In this document: positions 1 through 6,539 of the stretch, piece by piece
Layout: each line of letters begins with the position of its first letter
How positions within the stretch are numbered: the first letter of the stretch is position 1
Source of the DNA: Bacteroidaceae bacterium
Lineage (GTDB): Bacteria > Bacteroidota > Bacteroidia > Bacteroidales > Bacteroidaceae
Reading direction: 5' to 3'
Assembly (NCBI GenBank): GCA_017555875.1
Contig: JAFZFN010000015.1
Coordinates: 1 to 46,280, forward strand
DNA: 46,280 nt
Notes under the pieces: model-generated
The model's database searches: none
What the model saw: only the letters and a program-made list of their open reading frames with translations
Told to the model about the DNA's origin: nothing
Made by a program: the position numbers and the translations under genes

Positions 1-1
1 A

Positions 2-313
2 TACGATTTGATGAACACCGCCATACATGTCAATGACGGGGACTTTGCATTGCAAGACGGACTGATTCCTGAGTCAGAATACTCGGATGTATATTCGAGA
101 ACATTACACCCATGCAAAGACGACTTCATTACTTTTGGAACACGCATAGGCGTTCTGCCTAAAAAGCTGAATGCGATTATTGAACTGTTTGCAACGGAGC
201 AGCCAAAGGTTTACGAACTAATTGAGAACTCATTTTTGGAAGAGAAAGTTAAACGCATGTACAAACAATCGTACCAGGAACGCTTGCATCGCTTCCAAAG
301 AAGTGATAAATAA
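2..313 (+). CDS. HipA-like kinase, C-terminal fragment (5' end outside window)
   Basis: The reading frame is open to the left window edge, so only about the last 103 residues are visible. They resemble the C-terminal lobe of HipA-family serine/threonine kinases, the toxins of HipBA-type toxin-antitoxin pairs: 'YDLMNTAIHVNDGDFAL' matches the region after the catalytic core, and the helical tail with 'DDFITFGTRIGVLPKK' is typical. The kinase active site and any HipB antitoxin gene would lie outside the window, so the pair cannot be confirmed. The in-frame ATG at 11 is internal, not the true start. The family call rests on this tail only. Confidence 0.7.
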   Translation, partial: YDLMNTAIHVNDGDFALQDGLIPESEYSDVYSRTLHPCKDDFITFGTRIGVLPKKLNAIIELFATEQPKVYELIENSFLEEKVKRMYKQSYQERLHRFQRSDK

Positions 314-647
314 AGTTATTTAGTTAGCAATGATTAGCAATAATACGCAAGAAAAATTGTAACTTTGCATAAGAAATCATTTGGAACGCAAATGCGGTAA
401 GAGGCTGAATAAGAATCACTTCAATTTGGTTTCTACCGAAACTTGAAAATGAGCTTGAAAAGCGCGGTACAACACGTATATCGAAATCGCTGATTATCAG
501 CACGGTGAATTTGTGAGTATTTTCCGTGTCATTGTAAAAATGCGAGTTGTACCGATTAAAAGACTAAGGCGCTTACAATCAATAGTGTAAATGTGTTGCA
601 TCGGCAAGTAATGATAAAGCTATTAATAGAACAAACAGGGGCCACCA
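314..647. other. Gene-poor gap, possible decayed sequence
   Basis: No convincing gene is seen in this stretch of about 330 bases. A Bacteroidota -7 box (TAACTTTG, 360-367) is followed by short broken reading frames, which may be remnants of a lost gene. A 13-bp palindrome, GCTGATTATCAGC, lies near 489-501. The right end holds the terminator hairpin of the leftward operon. Confidence 0.4.
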
Positions 648-662
648 TTAGTAGCTCCTGTT
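634..662 (-). terminator. Hairpin terminator of the alcohol dehydrogenase operon
   Basis: On the minus strand a 9-bp stem (634-642 with 654-662, one G-U pair) closes an 11-nt loop and is followed by a T-rich TGTTTGTTC tract. The stem overlaps the stop codon of the small Cys-rich protein gene. Confidence 0.5.
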
Positions 663-854
663 TCTAATTTCCAAAGTAATATCCATATAACTTCGCTTGC
701 CTTCGATGTAGTCGGCATAGAGCGTTTCCGCATCCCGTCCTTTTAGGATGCGGCACTTGCCACACGCCTCACAATCGTGCAGGCATCGCCAGGCTTTGAT
801 GACATAGGCCTGGCGCTCTTCTCGGGTGGAGTTATCTATTTTTGGTGGTTGCAT
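648..854 (-). CDS. Small Cys-rich protein of unknown function
   Basis: A 68-residue protein starting 12 bases after the alcohol dehydrogenase stop, so probably translated from the same transcript. Residues 24-34 contain four cysteines arranged CxxxCxxCxxC ('CLHDCEACGKC'), which could bind zinc or an iron-sulfur centre. The rest is charged and has no membrane segment or signal peptide. I do not recognise a named family. The pairing with a zinc dehydrogenase suggests a metal or redox link, but that is inference from position only. Confidence 0.6.
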   Translation of the reverse strand: MQPPKIDNSTREERQAYVIKAWRCLHDCEACGKCRILKGRDAETLYADYIEGKRSYMDITLEIRNRSY

Positions 855-866
855 GGTTTCTTCAAT

Positions 867-1898
867 TTAAATTATCGCCACCTTGATTACCCCATCCAAC
901 TTGTGCTCAAAGATGCGGTAGGCCTCCTCAATCTCGCTCAATGGGAAGCGATGGGTGATGAGCGGCGTGGTGTCAATCTTGCCTTGCTCAATCAGGCGAA
1001 GGACTTCCTCGCAATCGCATCCATCCACGCCACCAGTCTTGAAGGTAAGGTTCTTGCCATACATATCGGGTAAAGGAAGAATCTGCGGTTGGTCATAAAG
1101 GGCAACCACCGTTACAATTGCATTCGGACGTGCACACTCCCAAGCGAGGCGGAAAGTATCATCGGCTCCGGCTACTTCAAGGACTCGGTCGGATCCACCA
1201 TGTTCGCTATTCTTCAGAACAAAGTCCTTGCATTCTTCGGGAGTGGTGAGTAATACATCGGGGTAATGCTCACGAACGAAGCGACGTCTTTCTTCTGACT
1301 TTTCGCATACGATAATGCGTTTAGGTTGCTTCAACATTACGCAAAGCAAGGTACATATACCAGTAGGCCCCGCTCCTATGATTAGGACGGTATCATCTTC
1401 AGTTATCTCGGAAATGCGAGCCGCCCAAAAGCCGGTAGCCAATACATCGCCCACCAACAAGGCTTGTTCATCGGTGACGCTATCGGGGATGCGGTTCAAG
1501 CCCTGACTGGCGAGCGGCACCCGCACATATTCCGTCTGTCCGCCATCTATACGGCATCCGAGTGCCCAGCCGCCATTCGGGTCGGTGCAATTGTTCACAT
1601 AGCCATTCTTACAGAAGAAGCACTTTCCGCAAAAGGTCTCCACATTCACCGTCACTCTATCGCCCGGCTTTACATGGGTAACCTCCGCGCCTACCTCCTC
1701 TACCACGCCCACCATCTCGTGCCCTACGGTGATGCCCGGCACGGCGCGAGGCACGCTACCGTGCTTGATATGCAGGTCGCTGGTGCAGATACTGCCCATC
1801 GTCACACGCACGATGGCGTCGGTGGGGTCAATGAGTACGGGCCTTGGCTTCTCTACCAGGGCAAACTTTCCTTTTTCTATGTAGGTGTATGCTAACAT
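867..1898 (-). CDS. Zinc-dependent alcohol dehydrogenase (MDR superfamily)
   Basis: A cytoplasmic 343-residue medium-chain dehydrogenase/reductase that should oxidise an alcohol or reduce a carbonyl with NAD(P)(H). Catalytic zinc ligands are visible as Cys38 ('SICTSD') and His60-Glu61 ('GHE'). The four structural-zinc cysteines are at about 90, 93, 96 and 104. A Rossmann motif GAGPTG follows near residue 175. Length and domain order (GroES-like, then Rossmann) are standard. It resembles threonine, sorbitol and secondary-alcohol dehydrogenases, so the substrate is not assignable. It heads a two-gene leftward operon with the Cys-rich small protein. A -7 box TAGCTTTG lies upstream at 1943-1950 (minus strand). 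Confidence 0.9.
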   Translation of the reverse strand: MLAYTYIEKGKFALVEKPRPVLIDPTDAIVRVTMGSICTSDLHIKHGSVPRAVPGITVGHEMVGVVEEVGAEVTHVKPGDRVTVNVETFCGKCFFCKNGYVNNCTDPNGGWALGCRIDGGQTEYVRVPLASQGLNRIPDSVTDEQALLVGDVLATGFWAARISEITEDDTVLIIGAGPTGICTLLCVMLKQPKRIIVCEKSEERRRFVREHYPDVLLTTPEECKDFVLKNSEHGGSDRVLEVAGADDTFRLAWECARPNAIVTVVALYDQPQILPLPDMYGKNLTFKTGGVDGCDCEEVLRLIEQGKIDTTPLITHRFPLSEIEEAYRIFEHKLDGVIKVAII

Positions 1899-1942
1899 AA
1901 TTATCTATTATATCATCAACCTAATCGGTGTAATTTACAATG

Positions 1943-1950
1943 CAAAGCTA
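1943..1950 (-). promoter_or_regulatory. -7 box of alcohol dehydrogenase promoter
   Basis: TAGCTTTG on the minus strand fits the Bacteroidota TAnnTTTG box, about 45 bases before the start codon. The -33 position 20 bases upstream reads TTC rather than TTG, so the promoter is slightly off consensus. Confidence 0.5.
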
Positions 1951-2023
1951 CTCATTTCTTTCTTTCGGCAGAATATTTCAGCATAGAAATATGATGTAAA
2001 AGTTGTTTCACCCTCTCGAATCT

Positions 2024-2053
2024 TTGTACTTCAGCCGAAGTTTACTACTTTTG
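2024..2053 (+). promoter_or_regulatory. Promoter of GNAT acetyltransferase gene
   Basis: TTG (2024-2026), a 19-base spacer and TACTTTTG (2046-2053) form a good Bacteroidota promoter 16 bases before the ATG, giving a very short leader. Confidence 0.65.
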
Positions 2054-2069
2054 CAGGAAGAATAATTCA

Positions 2070-2708
2070 ATGAACATCCATTCTACATCTGCATTTAAGG
2101 ATTGCTACGTGATGCAGCCCGATGACCTTCAGCATTTTGCCGCCACGCTTGCCGATGGTTTCAGGGGGTACAGCATGTTTGAGCACGTTTGCTACGGCAC
2201 ATACGACCACGACCTGATGCGTCTGTTTTGGGAGGTCTCACTTGCACTCCTCCCCGACAATGCCATCTGCATCGCCGATAGCAAGGAGGCCAACTCCGTA
2301 CTGGCCTATATCCCTCCCCATAGCAAGGACCCCAGCCTACTCGATTATGTGAAAGCGGGTGGAATGAAGATGTTTCTCAAGTTCGGCCTCAGAAGAATCA
2401 TCCGGTTGACGCGATTCAATATCGAGATAGAGCAAGTAGGCAAGCGCTACAGAGCCGCCGACGATGGCTATCTGATGGCCTTTGCCACGCGCCTCGACAA
2501 GCAGGGACAGCACTATGGCAAACCGCTGATCACGGCCCTGCTGAATCATCTCGATGCTTCGGGCGAGAGTTGCTATCTCGAGACGCTGGAAGCGAAAAAT
2601 GTAGCCTTGTATCAGCACTTCGCCTTCCAGCTCACAGGACAGACAGAGAGCCAAATGGGAGGTCTCAAACTCTTTGCGATGCGCCGCCCCGTAAATTCTG
2701 GTGTTTAG
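2070..2708 (+). CDS. GNAT-family N-acetyltransferase
   Basis: A 212-residue soluble protein with a GNAT (Gcn5-related) fold. The acetyl-CoA loop is visible as 'RLDKQGQHYGKPL', a variant of the Q/RxxGxG/A motif, followed by the usual C-terminal 'CYLETLEAKNVALYQHFAF' segment of motif B. GNAT enzymes transfer an acetyl group from acetyl-CoA to an amine; nothing in the sequence indicates the acceptor. It is a single-gene unit with its own close promoter. Its 3' side runs into a tandem repeat of a dispersed element. Confidence 0.85.
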   Translation: MNIHSTSAFKDCYVMQPDDLQHFAATLADGFRGYSMFEHVCYGTYDHDLMRLFWEVSLALLPDNAICIADSKEANSVLAYIPPHSKDPSLLDYVKAGGMKMFLKFGLRRIIRLTRFNIEIEQVGKRYRAADDGYLMAFATRLDKQGQHYGKPLITALLNHLDASGESCYLETLEAKNVALYQHFAFQLTGQTESQMGGLKLFAMRRPVNSGV

Positions 2709-2744
2709 GCTCTTGGCTATTAGCTCATTGCTCATAGCCCATCC

Positions 2745-2785
2745 CGTTCACCGTTAATCGTTCACCGTTAAACGTTAATCGTTCG
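2745..2785. repeat. Tandem CGTTCACCGTTAAW repeat
   Basis: Two 14-bp units (2745-2758 and 2759-2772) are followed by shortened copies (CGTTAAT, CGTTCG). A related sequence (CGTTAAACGTTCACCGTTC) occurs inside the N-terminal coding part of the VirE-like gene at 4820-4842, which suggests a dispersed family. Confidence 0.7.
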
Positions 2786-2791
2786 ACCTCG

Positions 2792-3220
2792 TCAACCAGC
2801 ATCTCCATGTTTGCTCCCGTTGGCATTTATTCTTCTTAGGAATCGCACGGCCGAGAGCAACAACATGGGGCCTAGGCCAGAATAGAAGGAGGCGAAGAAC
2901 TCGGTGGGGATGCCTTGGATATGTCGCAGACTCATGCCAAGGCTCATCATAAACAACATAAGCAGCCAGCCGGTCAAAGGGAAAGTTTTCCATATCGGAT
3001 AAGGTGCGGCGAGCCCTTCGATATGGGCTGAATACTTCGCCACCACCCTACGAAACATCAGGTAAAATGCAGCAAGCACGATGAGCGTGATAGCAAACAG
3101 CCACCATTCGCGAGCGTGCAGCTGAGCGTATGCCCCCACCCCTTTCGTCGTGATGATGCCGCCCGGTACACCCCATATCAATGCAGCCGTCAGGTATAGA
3201 TGCCACTTCTCAGACTTCAT
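2792..3220 (-). CDS. Small integral membrane protein of unknown function
   Basis: A 142-residue hydrophobic protein with about four predicted membrane helices: near 'LTAALIWGVPGGIIT', 'WWLFAITLIVLAAFYLMF', 'GWLLMLFMMSLGMSL' and 'FASFYSGLGPMLLLSAV'. The start at 3220 ('MKSEKWHLYL') was chosen because a -7 box (TATATTTG, 3248-3255, minus strand) overlaps the longer alternative start at 3250. No family is recognised. It probably sits in the inner membrane and is transcribed alone. Confidence 0.65.
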   Translation of the reverse strand: MKSEKWHLYLTAALIWGVPGGIITTKGVGAYAQLHAREWWLFAITLIVLAAFYLMFRRVVAKYSAHIEGLAAPYPIWKTFPLTGWLLMLFMMSLGMSLRHIQGIPTEFFASFYSGLGPMLLLSAVRFLRRINANGSKHGDAG

Positions 3221-3247
3221 AGCTTCAGTATCGAGTATCACAAGGTG

Positions 3248-3255
3248 CAAATATA
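3248..3255 (-). promoter_or_regulatory. -7 box of the small membrane protein gene
   Basis: TATATTTG on the minus strand, 27 bases before the chosen ATG. No clear TTG lies 19-21 bases further upstream. Its position fixes the start codon at 3220. Confidence 0.45.
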
Positions 3256-3358
3256 CAGAATGTTTTCAATATGGTTGTACGCCTACAACCTTTTTCGTTG
3301 TTTGCGGCAATAAATTCTGTTCAGGATATATAAAATGACATTCATGCAATACCGAAAC

Positions 3359-3386
3359 AAACCTGCCAGGCACCCCTGGCAGGTTT
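3359..3386 (-). terminator. Strong hairpin terminator 3' of the VirE-like gene
   Basis: AAACCTGCCAGG and its perfect complement enclose a 4-base loop (12-bp stem), with a T-rich tract on the minus strand. It lies about 190 bases past the VirE-like stop. The gap 3221-3572 holds no gene: besides this hairpin it has AT-rich sequence, a second CCTGGCAG half at 3524-3531 and a GAATTGAAAATTGA dispersed repeat at 3538-3551. Confidence 0.7.
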
Positions 3387-3523
3387 TACTTTCTGATAGA
3401 AGATGTGTTGGTATCAACAAAGACCATTCATTATTAATTATCAATACCTTACAACCTTCTTTCCGTACAAAAGTGCACTGTGAAAAATCATCCATCGTGC
3501 CCTATGCAATTACATTTTTGCCG

Positions 3524-3551
3524 CCTGGCAGTTTTTCGAATTGAAAATTGA
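3524..3551 (+). repeat. Left inverted repeat bracketing module L1
   Basis: CCTGGCAG, a T-run, then GAATTGAAAATTGA. The same composite, inverted, is at 6275-6304 on the far side of the HU-like gene. The AATTGAAAATTGA part belongs to a dispersed family, so this may not be a true element end. Confidence 0.5.
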
Positions 3552-3572
3552 ACAATTGTCACTTGTCATTTG

Positions 3573-4901
3573 TCAATTTGCGCGTAGCGCAAAATACCTC
3601 TTATTCTCCCGACGCACCTGCTCGAATCCCATGCGGCGGACGTACATGCCGAAGGTGGTGCGCTCCACGCTCCGCATCAGCAGTGGGTCTATGCGATGCA
3701 GGTAGTCGTATACCGCCACCGAGGTCCACAGCTCATCATCGTCGTAGTGCTTCTTCTTCTCCACCGGGGCGAAGTGCTGCGTCAGCAGTTCCTCGGGGCC
3801 ATGCTCCGTCTTGTAGGGTGCGTTGTGCTCCTCCAGGCGCAGCGTCTCCTCCTCGTTGAGCCAGTAGCGCATGCCCCCGTCGAGCAGGTGCAGGGCCTGG
3901 GCATAGAGCTGTGCATGGTCGACGGGCGTGTCCACATCGATGGGCGCTGCTAGCTCCACGCAGATGTAGCGACGGCTACCCGTGCGGTCGCGCAGCAGCA
4001 TGCGGCGGTTGCTGGTGCCGATGAACGAGGCCAGCCGCGCCATCTCCTCGAACTGTGCACGGTGAGGGCGCTTCACCTTGATCTCTGCCAGCTGCAGCAA
4101 CCCCTTCAGCGTGGCGTGGCCCGTGGCCGAGTGGCGGTCAAACTCGTCGAGGTTCACCAGCAGGTGCTGCGCCATCTTGCGCAGGCACTGCTCCTCCTGC
4201 GTCAGGTTAAAGGTGTCGGTATAGTGCACCATCAGCTCGGGCGGCATCAGCAGTTTGGTAAACTGGCTCTTGCCCCATCCCTGCCGCTCGCTGATGAGCA
4301 GCGGACACAGGCAGTTGCCATACCGCCCCATGCGCCCCAGAGCCTGCGCCACCACCGCCACCATCCAGCGCCGTAGCAGCGTAAGCGCAAACTCATCGCT
4401 CGTCACGCGGCGCATGAGGCGGCCTACATGGTCCTCGCCGTCCCACTCGGGCAAGTGGGTGAGGTAGTCCACCACGGGGTTGAAGCGCTGAGCCCGCCCA
4501 CAGTCCACTATCGCTTGTATGTGGCTCACATACGGCACATTGATGCCCGCATGCTGCAGCTGCATCAGCAGGTACCGCTTCTGTTCATCGTCCAAAGGAC
4601 GAAAATGGCGGCCTCTCCCCCCGCCCTCTCCAGAAGAGAGGGAGCTTACAGACATCGCGGAGGCCTCCCTATATTCATAGCATTTCGCCAACACATTGTA
4701 CCGAAACTCATACCGCTCCCATAAGTAGCGCTCTGCCCTCACCAGTAGCGTCTCGTTGGGCGAGTTGAGAGCTGAGGGATGAGCGTTGAGAGAATCAGTT
4801 TCGACTACCTCTTTCTTCGTTAAACGTTCACCGTTCATCGTTTTTATGGCTGTTACTTTTCTTCGCAACCATTCGAATGCTTTCATAAATAACTTCTTCA
4901 T
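3573..4901 (-). CDS. VirE/VapE-type P-loop ATPase (L1 module)
   Basis: A 442-residue protein of the virulence-associated E family, predicted P-loop ATPases related to replicative helicases of mobile elements. The core starts near residue 55 ('ERYLWERYEFRYNV'). A modified Walker A 'ERQGWGKS' spans 205-212 (E where the first G is usual), a Walker B 'LLVNLDEF' spans 247-254, and 'GTSNRR' near 275 resembles a sensor or arginine-finger region. Two stretches look foreign to the fold: residues about 17-52 and a Gly/Ser/Arg-rich block about 84-98. Both are encoded by sequence resembling intergenic repeats. The gene is divergent from the HU-like gene and has its own promoter about 160 bases upstream. 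Role unknown; replication or control of a mobile module is inferred. Confidence 0.85.
   Translation of the reverse strand: MKKLFMKAFEWLRRKVTAIKTMNGERLTKKEVVETDSLNAHPSALNSPNETLLVRAERYLWERYEFRYNVLAKCYEYREASAMSVSSLSSGEGGGRGRHFRPLDDEQKRYLLMQLQHAGINVPYVSHIQAIVDCGRAQRFNPVVDYLTHLPEWDGEDHVGRLMRRVTSDEFALTLLRRWMVAVVAQALGRMGRYGNCLCPLLISERQGWGKSQFTKLLMPPELMVHYTDTFNLTQEEQCLRKMAQHLLVNLDEFDRHSATGHATLKGLLQLAEIKVKRPHRAQFEEMARLASFIGTSNRRMLLRDRTGSRRYICVELAAPIDVDTPVDHAQLYAQALHLLDGGMRYWLNEEETLRLEEHNAPYKTEHGPEELLTQHFAPVEKKKHYDDDELWTSVAVYDYLHRIDPLLMRSVERTTFGMYVRRMGFEQVRRENKRYFALRAN
4608..4655. repeat. GC-rich palindromic repeat inside the VirE-like gene
   Basis: CCCTCTC (4624-4630) and GAGAGGG (4636-4642) form a hairpin within a C-rich block encoding the 'SSLSSGEGGGRGR' segment. 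A similar C/G-rich sequence occurs at 40141-40170 in the leader of the L2 ATPase gene. It appears to be an in-frame insertion of a dispersed palindromic repeat. Confidence 0.55.
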
Positions 4902-5060
4902 TATTCTATTATATTGTTATCGTCATCGTTAATTCATACCGCGAAGTTACGATACTCGAGATACCGTTTATTCTGCAATTGATACGCTACGCGATATATT
5001 ATCATTAATTCCATATTTAGTCATCGTTTTCGTTATCATTGAAAACTCGGTTTTCTTCCG

Positions 5061-5091
5061 CGAAGTTACAACCTCAAAATGCCCAAGTCAA
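5061..5091 (-). promoter_or_regulatory. Promoter of the L1 ATPase gene
   Basis: On the minus strand TTG (5091-5089), a 20-base spacer and TAACTTCG (5068-5061) match the Bacteroidota form except one base in the -7 box. The -33 region lies in a 21-bp block (5089-5109) repeated with one mismatch at the L2 ATPase promoter. CCGCGAAGTTAC, which contains the -7 box, recurs at 4939-4950. Confidence 0.65.
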
Positions 5092-5135
5092 TACCCTATC
5101 AATCAGCATAGTTACAAATAAAATAGACGGTTCGT

Positions 5136-5166
5136 TTGCATAATTCAGAACTATAGATTACCTTTG
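5136..5166 (+). promoter_or_regulatory. Promoter of the L1 HU-like gene
   Basis: TTG (5136-5138), a 20-base spacer and TACCTTTG (5159-5166) are a full-consensus Bacteroidota promoter. Its -33 box lies 44 bases from the -33 box of the divergent ATPase promoter, the same distance as in L2. Confidence 0.75.
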
Positions 5167-5187
5167 TTCTAAGGTTTCATTTTTTCG

Positions 5188-5271
5188 CTACCTTCGCGAA
5201 GATAAACCACTATCTTCGCGATGATAGTCCGCTACCTCCGCGAAGGTACTACACTATCTTCGCGAAGGTAG
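5188..5271. repeat. Four 18-bp palindromic iterons, 22-bp period (L1)
   Basis: Four imperfect palindromes of consensus CTAYCTTCGCGAAGRTAG start at 5188, 5210, 5232 and 5254, exactly 22 bp (about two helical turns) apart. They begin 21 bases after the -7 box of the HU-like gene, so they lie in its transcribed leader. This spacing suits cooperative binding on one DNA face; the neighbouring HU-like protein is the natural candidate. Confidence 0.9.
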
Positions 5272-5308
5272 TCAGCAGAGGAACCTATGAAACAGAAAAA
5301 ACAGACCT

Positions 5309-5956
5309 ATGAAAACCAAGAAATCAAAGCACGTACACACCCACACCAGCTACACACCCGTAGTCACCTGCAAGCTCAACAGCCGCCAGCTCCTTTGCGG
5401 TAAGGACACCAACACCCAAGGTGTCGCCATCTCCGTTGCCTACCCACAGAGGGTAGACATCGAGCGTATGGCCATCGACATCAATGACGCCACCACAGCC
5501 ACCGACACCGACGTGAAGCTCGTGTGGGATGCCCTGCGCCAGCAGATTACCGATGCCCTCAGCCACGGCCACCGCGTACACCTCGACGGGCTGGGCACGC
5601 TCACCATGGAGCTCAGCAGCCACACCGGCCCCACAGCTCCCACGGGCAAGGACGTACGCATCAGCGCCATCCGCTTCCGTCCCGACAAGCACCTGCTCGA
5701 CCGCCTTGCCGATGTCAAGTTCCGCGTCGACGGCAAGGTGCGCCAACCCCTCGCCGCCCCCGAGCTTGCCGATGCCCTGTACGAATACTTCGAAACACAC
5801 GACGACATCAGCACCCGCGAGTTTGCCCGCATCAGTCATTACGCCATGAGCACCTCGTATCGCAAGATTAGAGAGTACGTCGCCCTCGGCGAGCTGGAGC
5901 CCGTGCCCCGCGCCTCAGGATACTACCGCCCCACGGCAGGCAACTTTGGAAAGTAA
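5309..5956 (+). CDS. HU-like DNA-binding protein with C-terminal winged helix (L1)
   Basis: A 215-residue protein of the Bacteroidales HU-like group (HU-HIG type): an HU/IHF (DNABII) fold in about the first 130 residues ('VKLVWDALRQQITDALSHGHRVHLDGLGTL' spans the helix and the first strand) followed by a small helix-turn-helix or winged-helix part from about 150 ('PELADALYEYFETHDDISTREFARIS'). By direct comparison it is about 77% identical to the L2 copy. The middle is nearly invariant, while residues 181-215, the likely recognition region, are clearly more divergent. It sits downstream of a consensus promoter and a palindrome array and probably autoregulates. No Shine-Dalgarno sequence is evident, as is common in this phylum. 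Confidence 0.85.
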   Translation: MKTKKSKHVHTHTSYTPVVTCKLNSRQLLCGKDTNTQGVAISVAYPQRVDIERMAIDINDATTATDTDVKLVWDALRQQITDALSHGHRVHLDGLGTLTMELSSHTGPTAPTGKDVRISAIRFRPDKHLLDRLADVKFRVDGKVRQPLAAPELADALYEYFETHDDISTREFARISHYAMSTSYRKIREYVALGELEPVPRASGYYRPTAGNFGK

Positions 5957-6274
5957 GACACGCAAGCGTGTACGATAACGAAAACGATAACCAACCCTCC
6001 GGACGGAAAGGCAAGCACAAGCACAGACGATAGCGAAGCCCTCACTCCTGTTCGAGAAGTGCGTACCAGTTTCATCTGTTACATCAGTTGACAAAATAAC
6101 AAAACCAACGTCAATGTTGCAGCGCATCCGCGCTGCACCTGCCAAGCGGCAAAAAAGTAATTCCGTATAACCGCCCGAGCACCCGAATCCTATGATATGT
6201 TCGCCCCTGTGGCGAATGTAAGGCGCTCGTTATTAAGGAGAAATGAAGAAAACTTGATTTCCTATTCTCCATTC

Positions 6275-6304
6275 TCAATTTTCAATTCCTAAAAACCTGC
6301 CAGG
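6275..6304 (-). repeat. Right inverted repeat bracketing module L1
   Basis: TCAATTTTCAATTC (6275-6288), an A-run and CTGCCAGG (6297-6304) are the inverted counterpart of 3524-3551. This would define an L1 unit of about 2.78 kb. Confidence 0.5.
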
Positions 6305-6325
6305 GGGCCTTGGCTGGTTTTTGGA
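6291..6325. terminator. Bidirectional terminator between HU-like and recombinase genes
   Basis: AAAAACC...GGTTTTT encloses a near-complementary CCAGG/CCTTGG stem with one mismatch and one wobble pair. T-runs are present on both strands, and the flanking genes converge here. Confidence 0.6.
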
Positions 6326-6348
6326 CTCCTATTGCGGAAGAATTTGAA

Positions 6349-6395
6349 CATTTGTCCGAGGGTATTAGAATTTTTCTAATTGCTTCGGACAAATG
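6349..6395. repeat. Nested stem-loop, copy 1
   Basis: The outer stem CATTTGTCCGA/TCGGACAAATG (11 bp, perfect) and inner stem ATTAGAA/TTCTAAT (7 bp) are separated by a symmetric 4/4 internal loop, with a TTT apical loop. Confidence 0.75.
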
Positions 6396-6427
6396 ATAGC
6401 TATTCCCAAATACTAATCTATCTTGAC

Positions 6428-6474
6428 CATTTATCCGAGGCTTACAAATAAATTTTGTAACCGTTGGACAAATG
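6428..6474. repeat. Nested stem-loop, copy 2
   Basis: The same architecture 79 bp further on: an outer stem starting CATTTATCCGA (one mismatch, one wobble), a 3/3 internal loop, and an inner stem TTACAAA/TTTGTAA. The inner stem differs in sequence from copy 1 but keeps its pairing, which argues that the fold is selected. Confidence 0.7.
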
Positions 6475-6539
6475 ATGCTCTTTTTTAACTTAACACTATT
6501 TAATCATTACCTTATATTCGTTGAATATAAATCAATCTC

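Larger units (their letters stand above)
5957..6539. other. Gene-free region with several hairpins
   Basis: No gene is seen. Contents include a GCAGCGC/GCGCTGC hairpin (6119-6136), a TTCGCC/GGCGAA hairpin near 6200-6216, the right L1 repeat (6275-6304), a bidirectional terminator (6291-6325), and two homologous nested stem-loops (6349-6395 and 6428-6474). Confidence 0.6.

Noticed and set aside
3335-3544. Open frames in the gap between the membrane protein and VirE-like genes
   Set aside because: They span a terminator hairpin and dispersed repeats and have no recognisable protein character.
5188-5271. Possible CRISPR array
   Set aside because: The units are palindromic with 4-bp gaps and no unique spacers or cas genes; it is an iteron-type array.
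5284-5318. CCTATGAAA occurs twice 22 bp apart just before the L1 HU start, echoing the iteron step
   Set aside because: It lacks the palindromic core, has no counterpart in L2, and fits simple A-rich translation-start sequence.
5324-5839. Long open frames on the minus strand and in other frames across the HU-like gene (also across 39086-39901)
   Set aside because: They mirror the GC-rich codons of the real gene; products are low-complexity and the opposite-strand protein has clear homology.
6349-6474. Integron-type attC sites
   Set aside because: The stem-loops lack the GTTRRRY/RYYYAAC core sites and extrahelical bases of attC, and the nearby recombinase lacks integron-integrase features.
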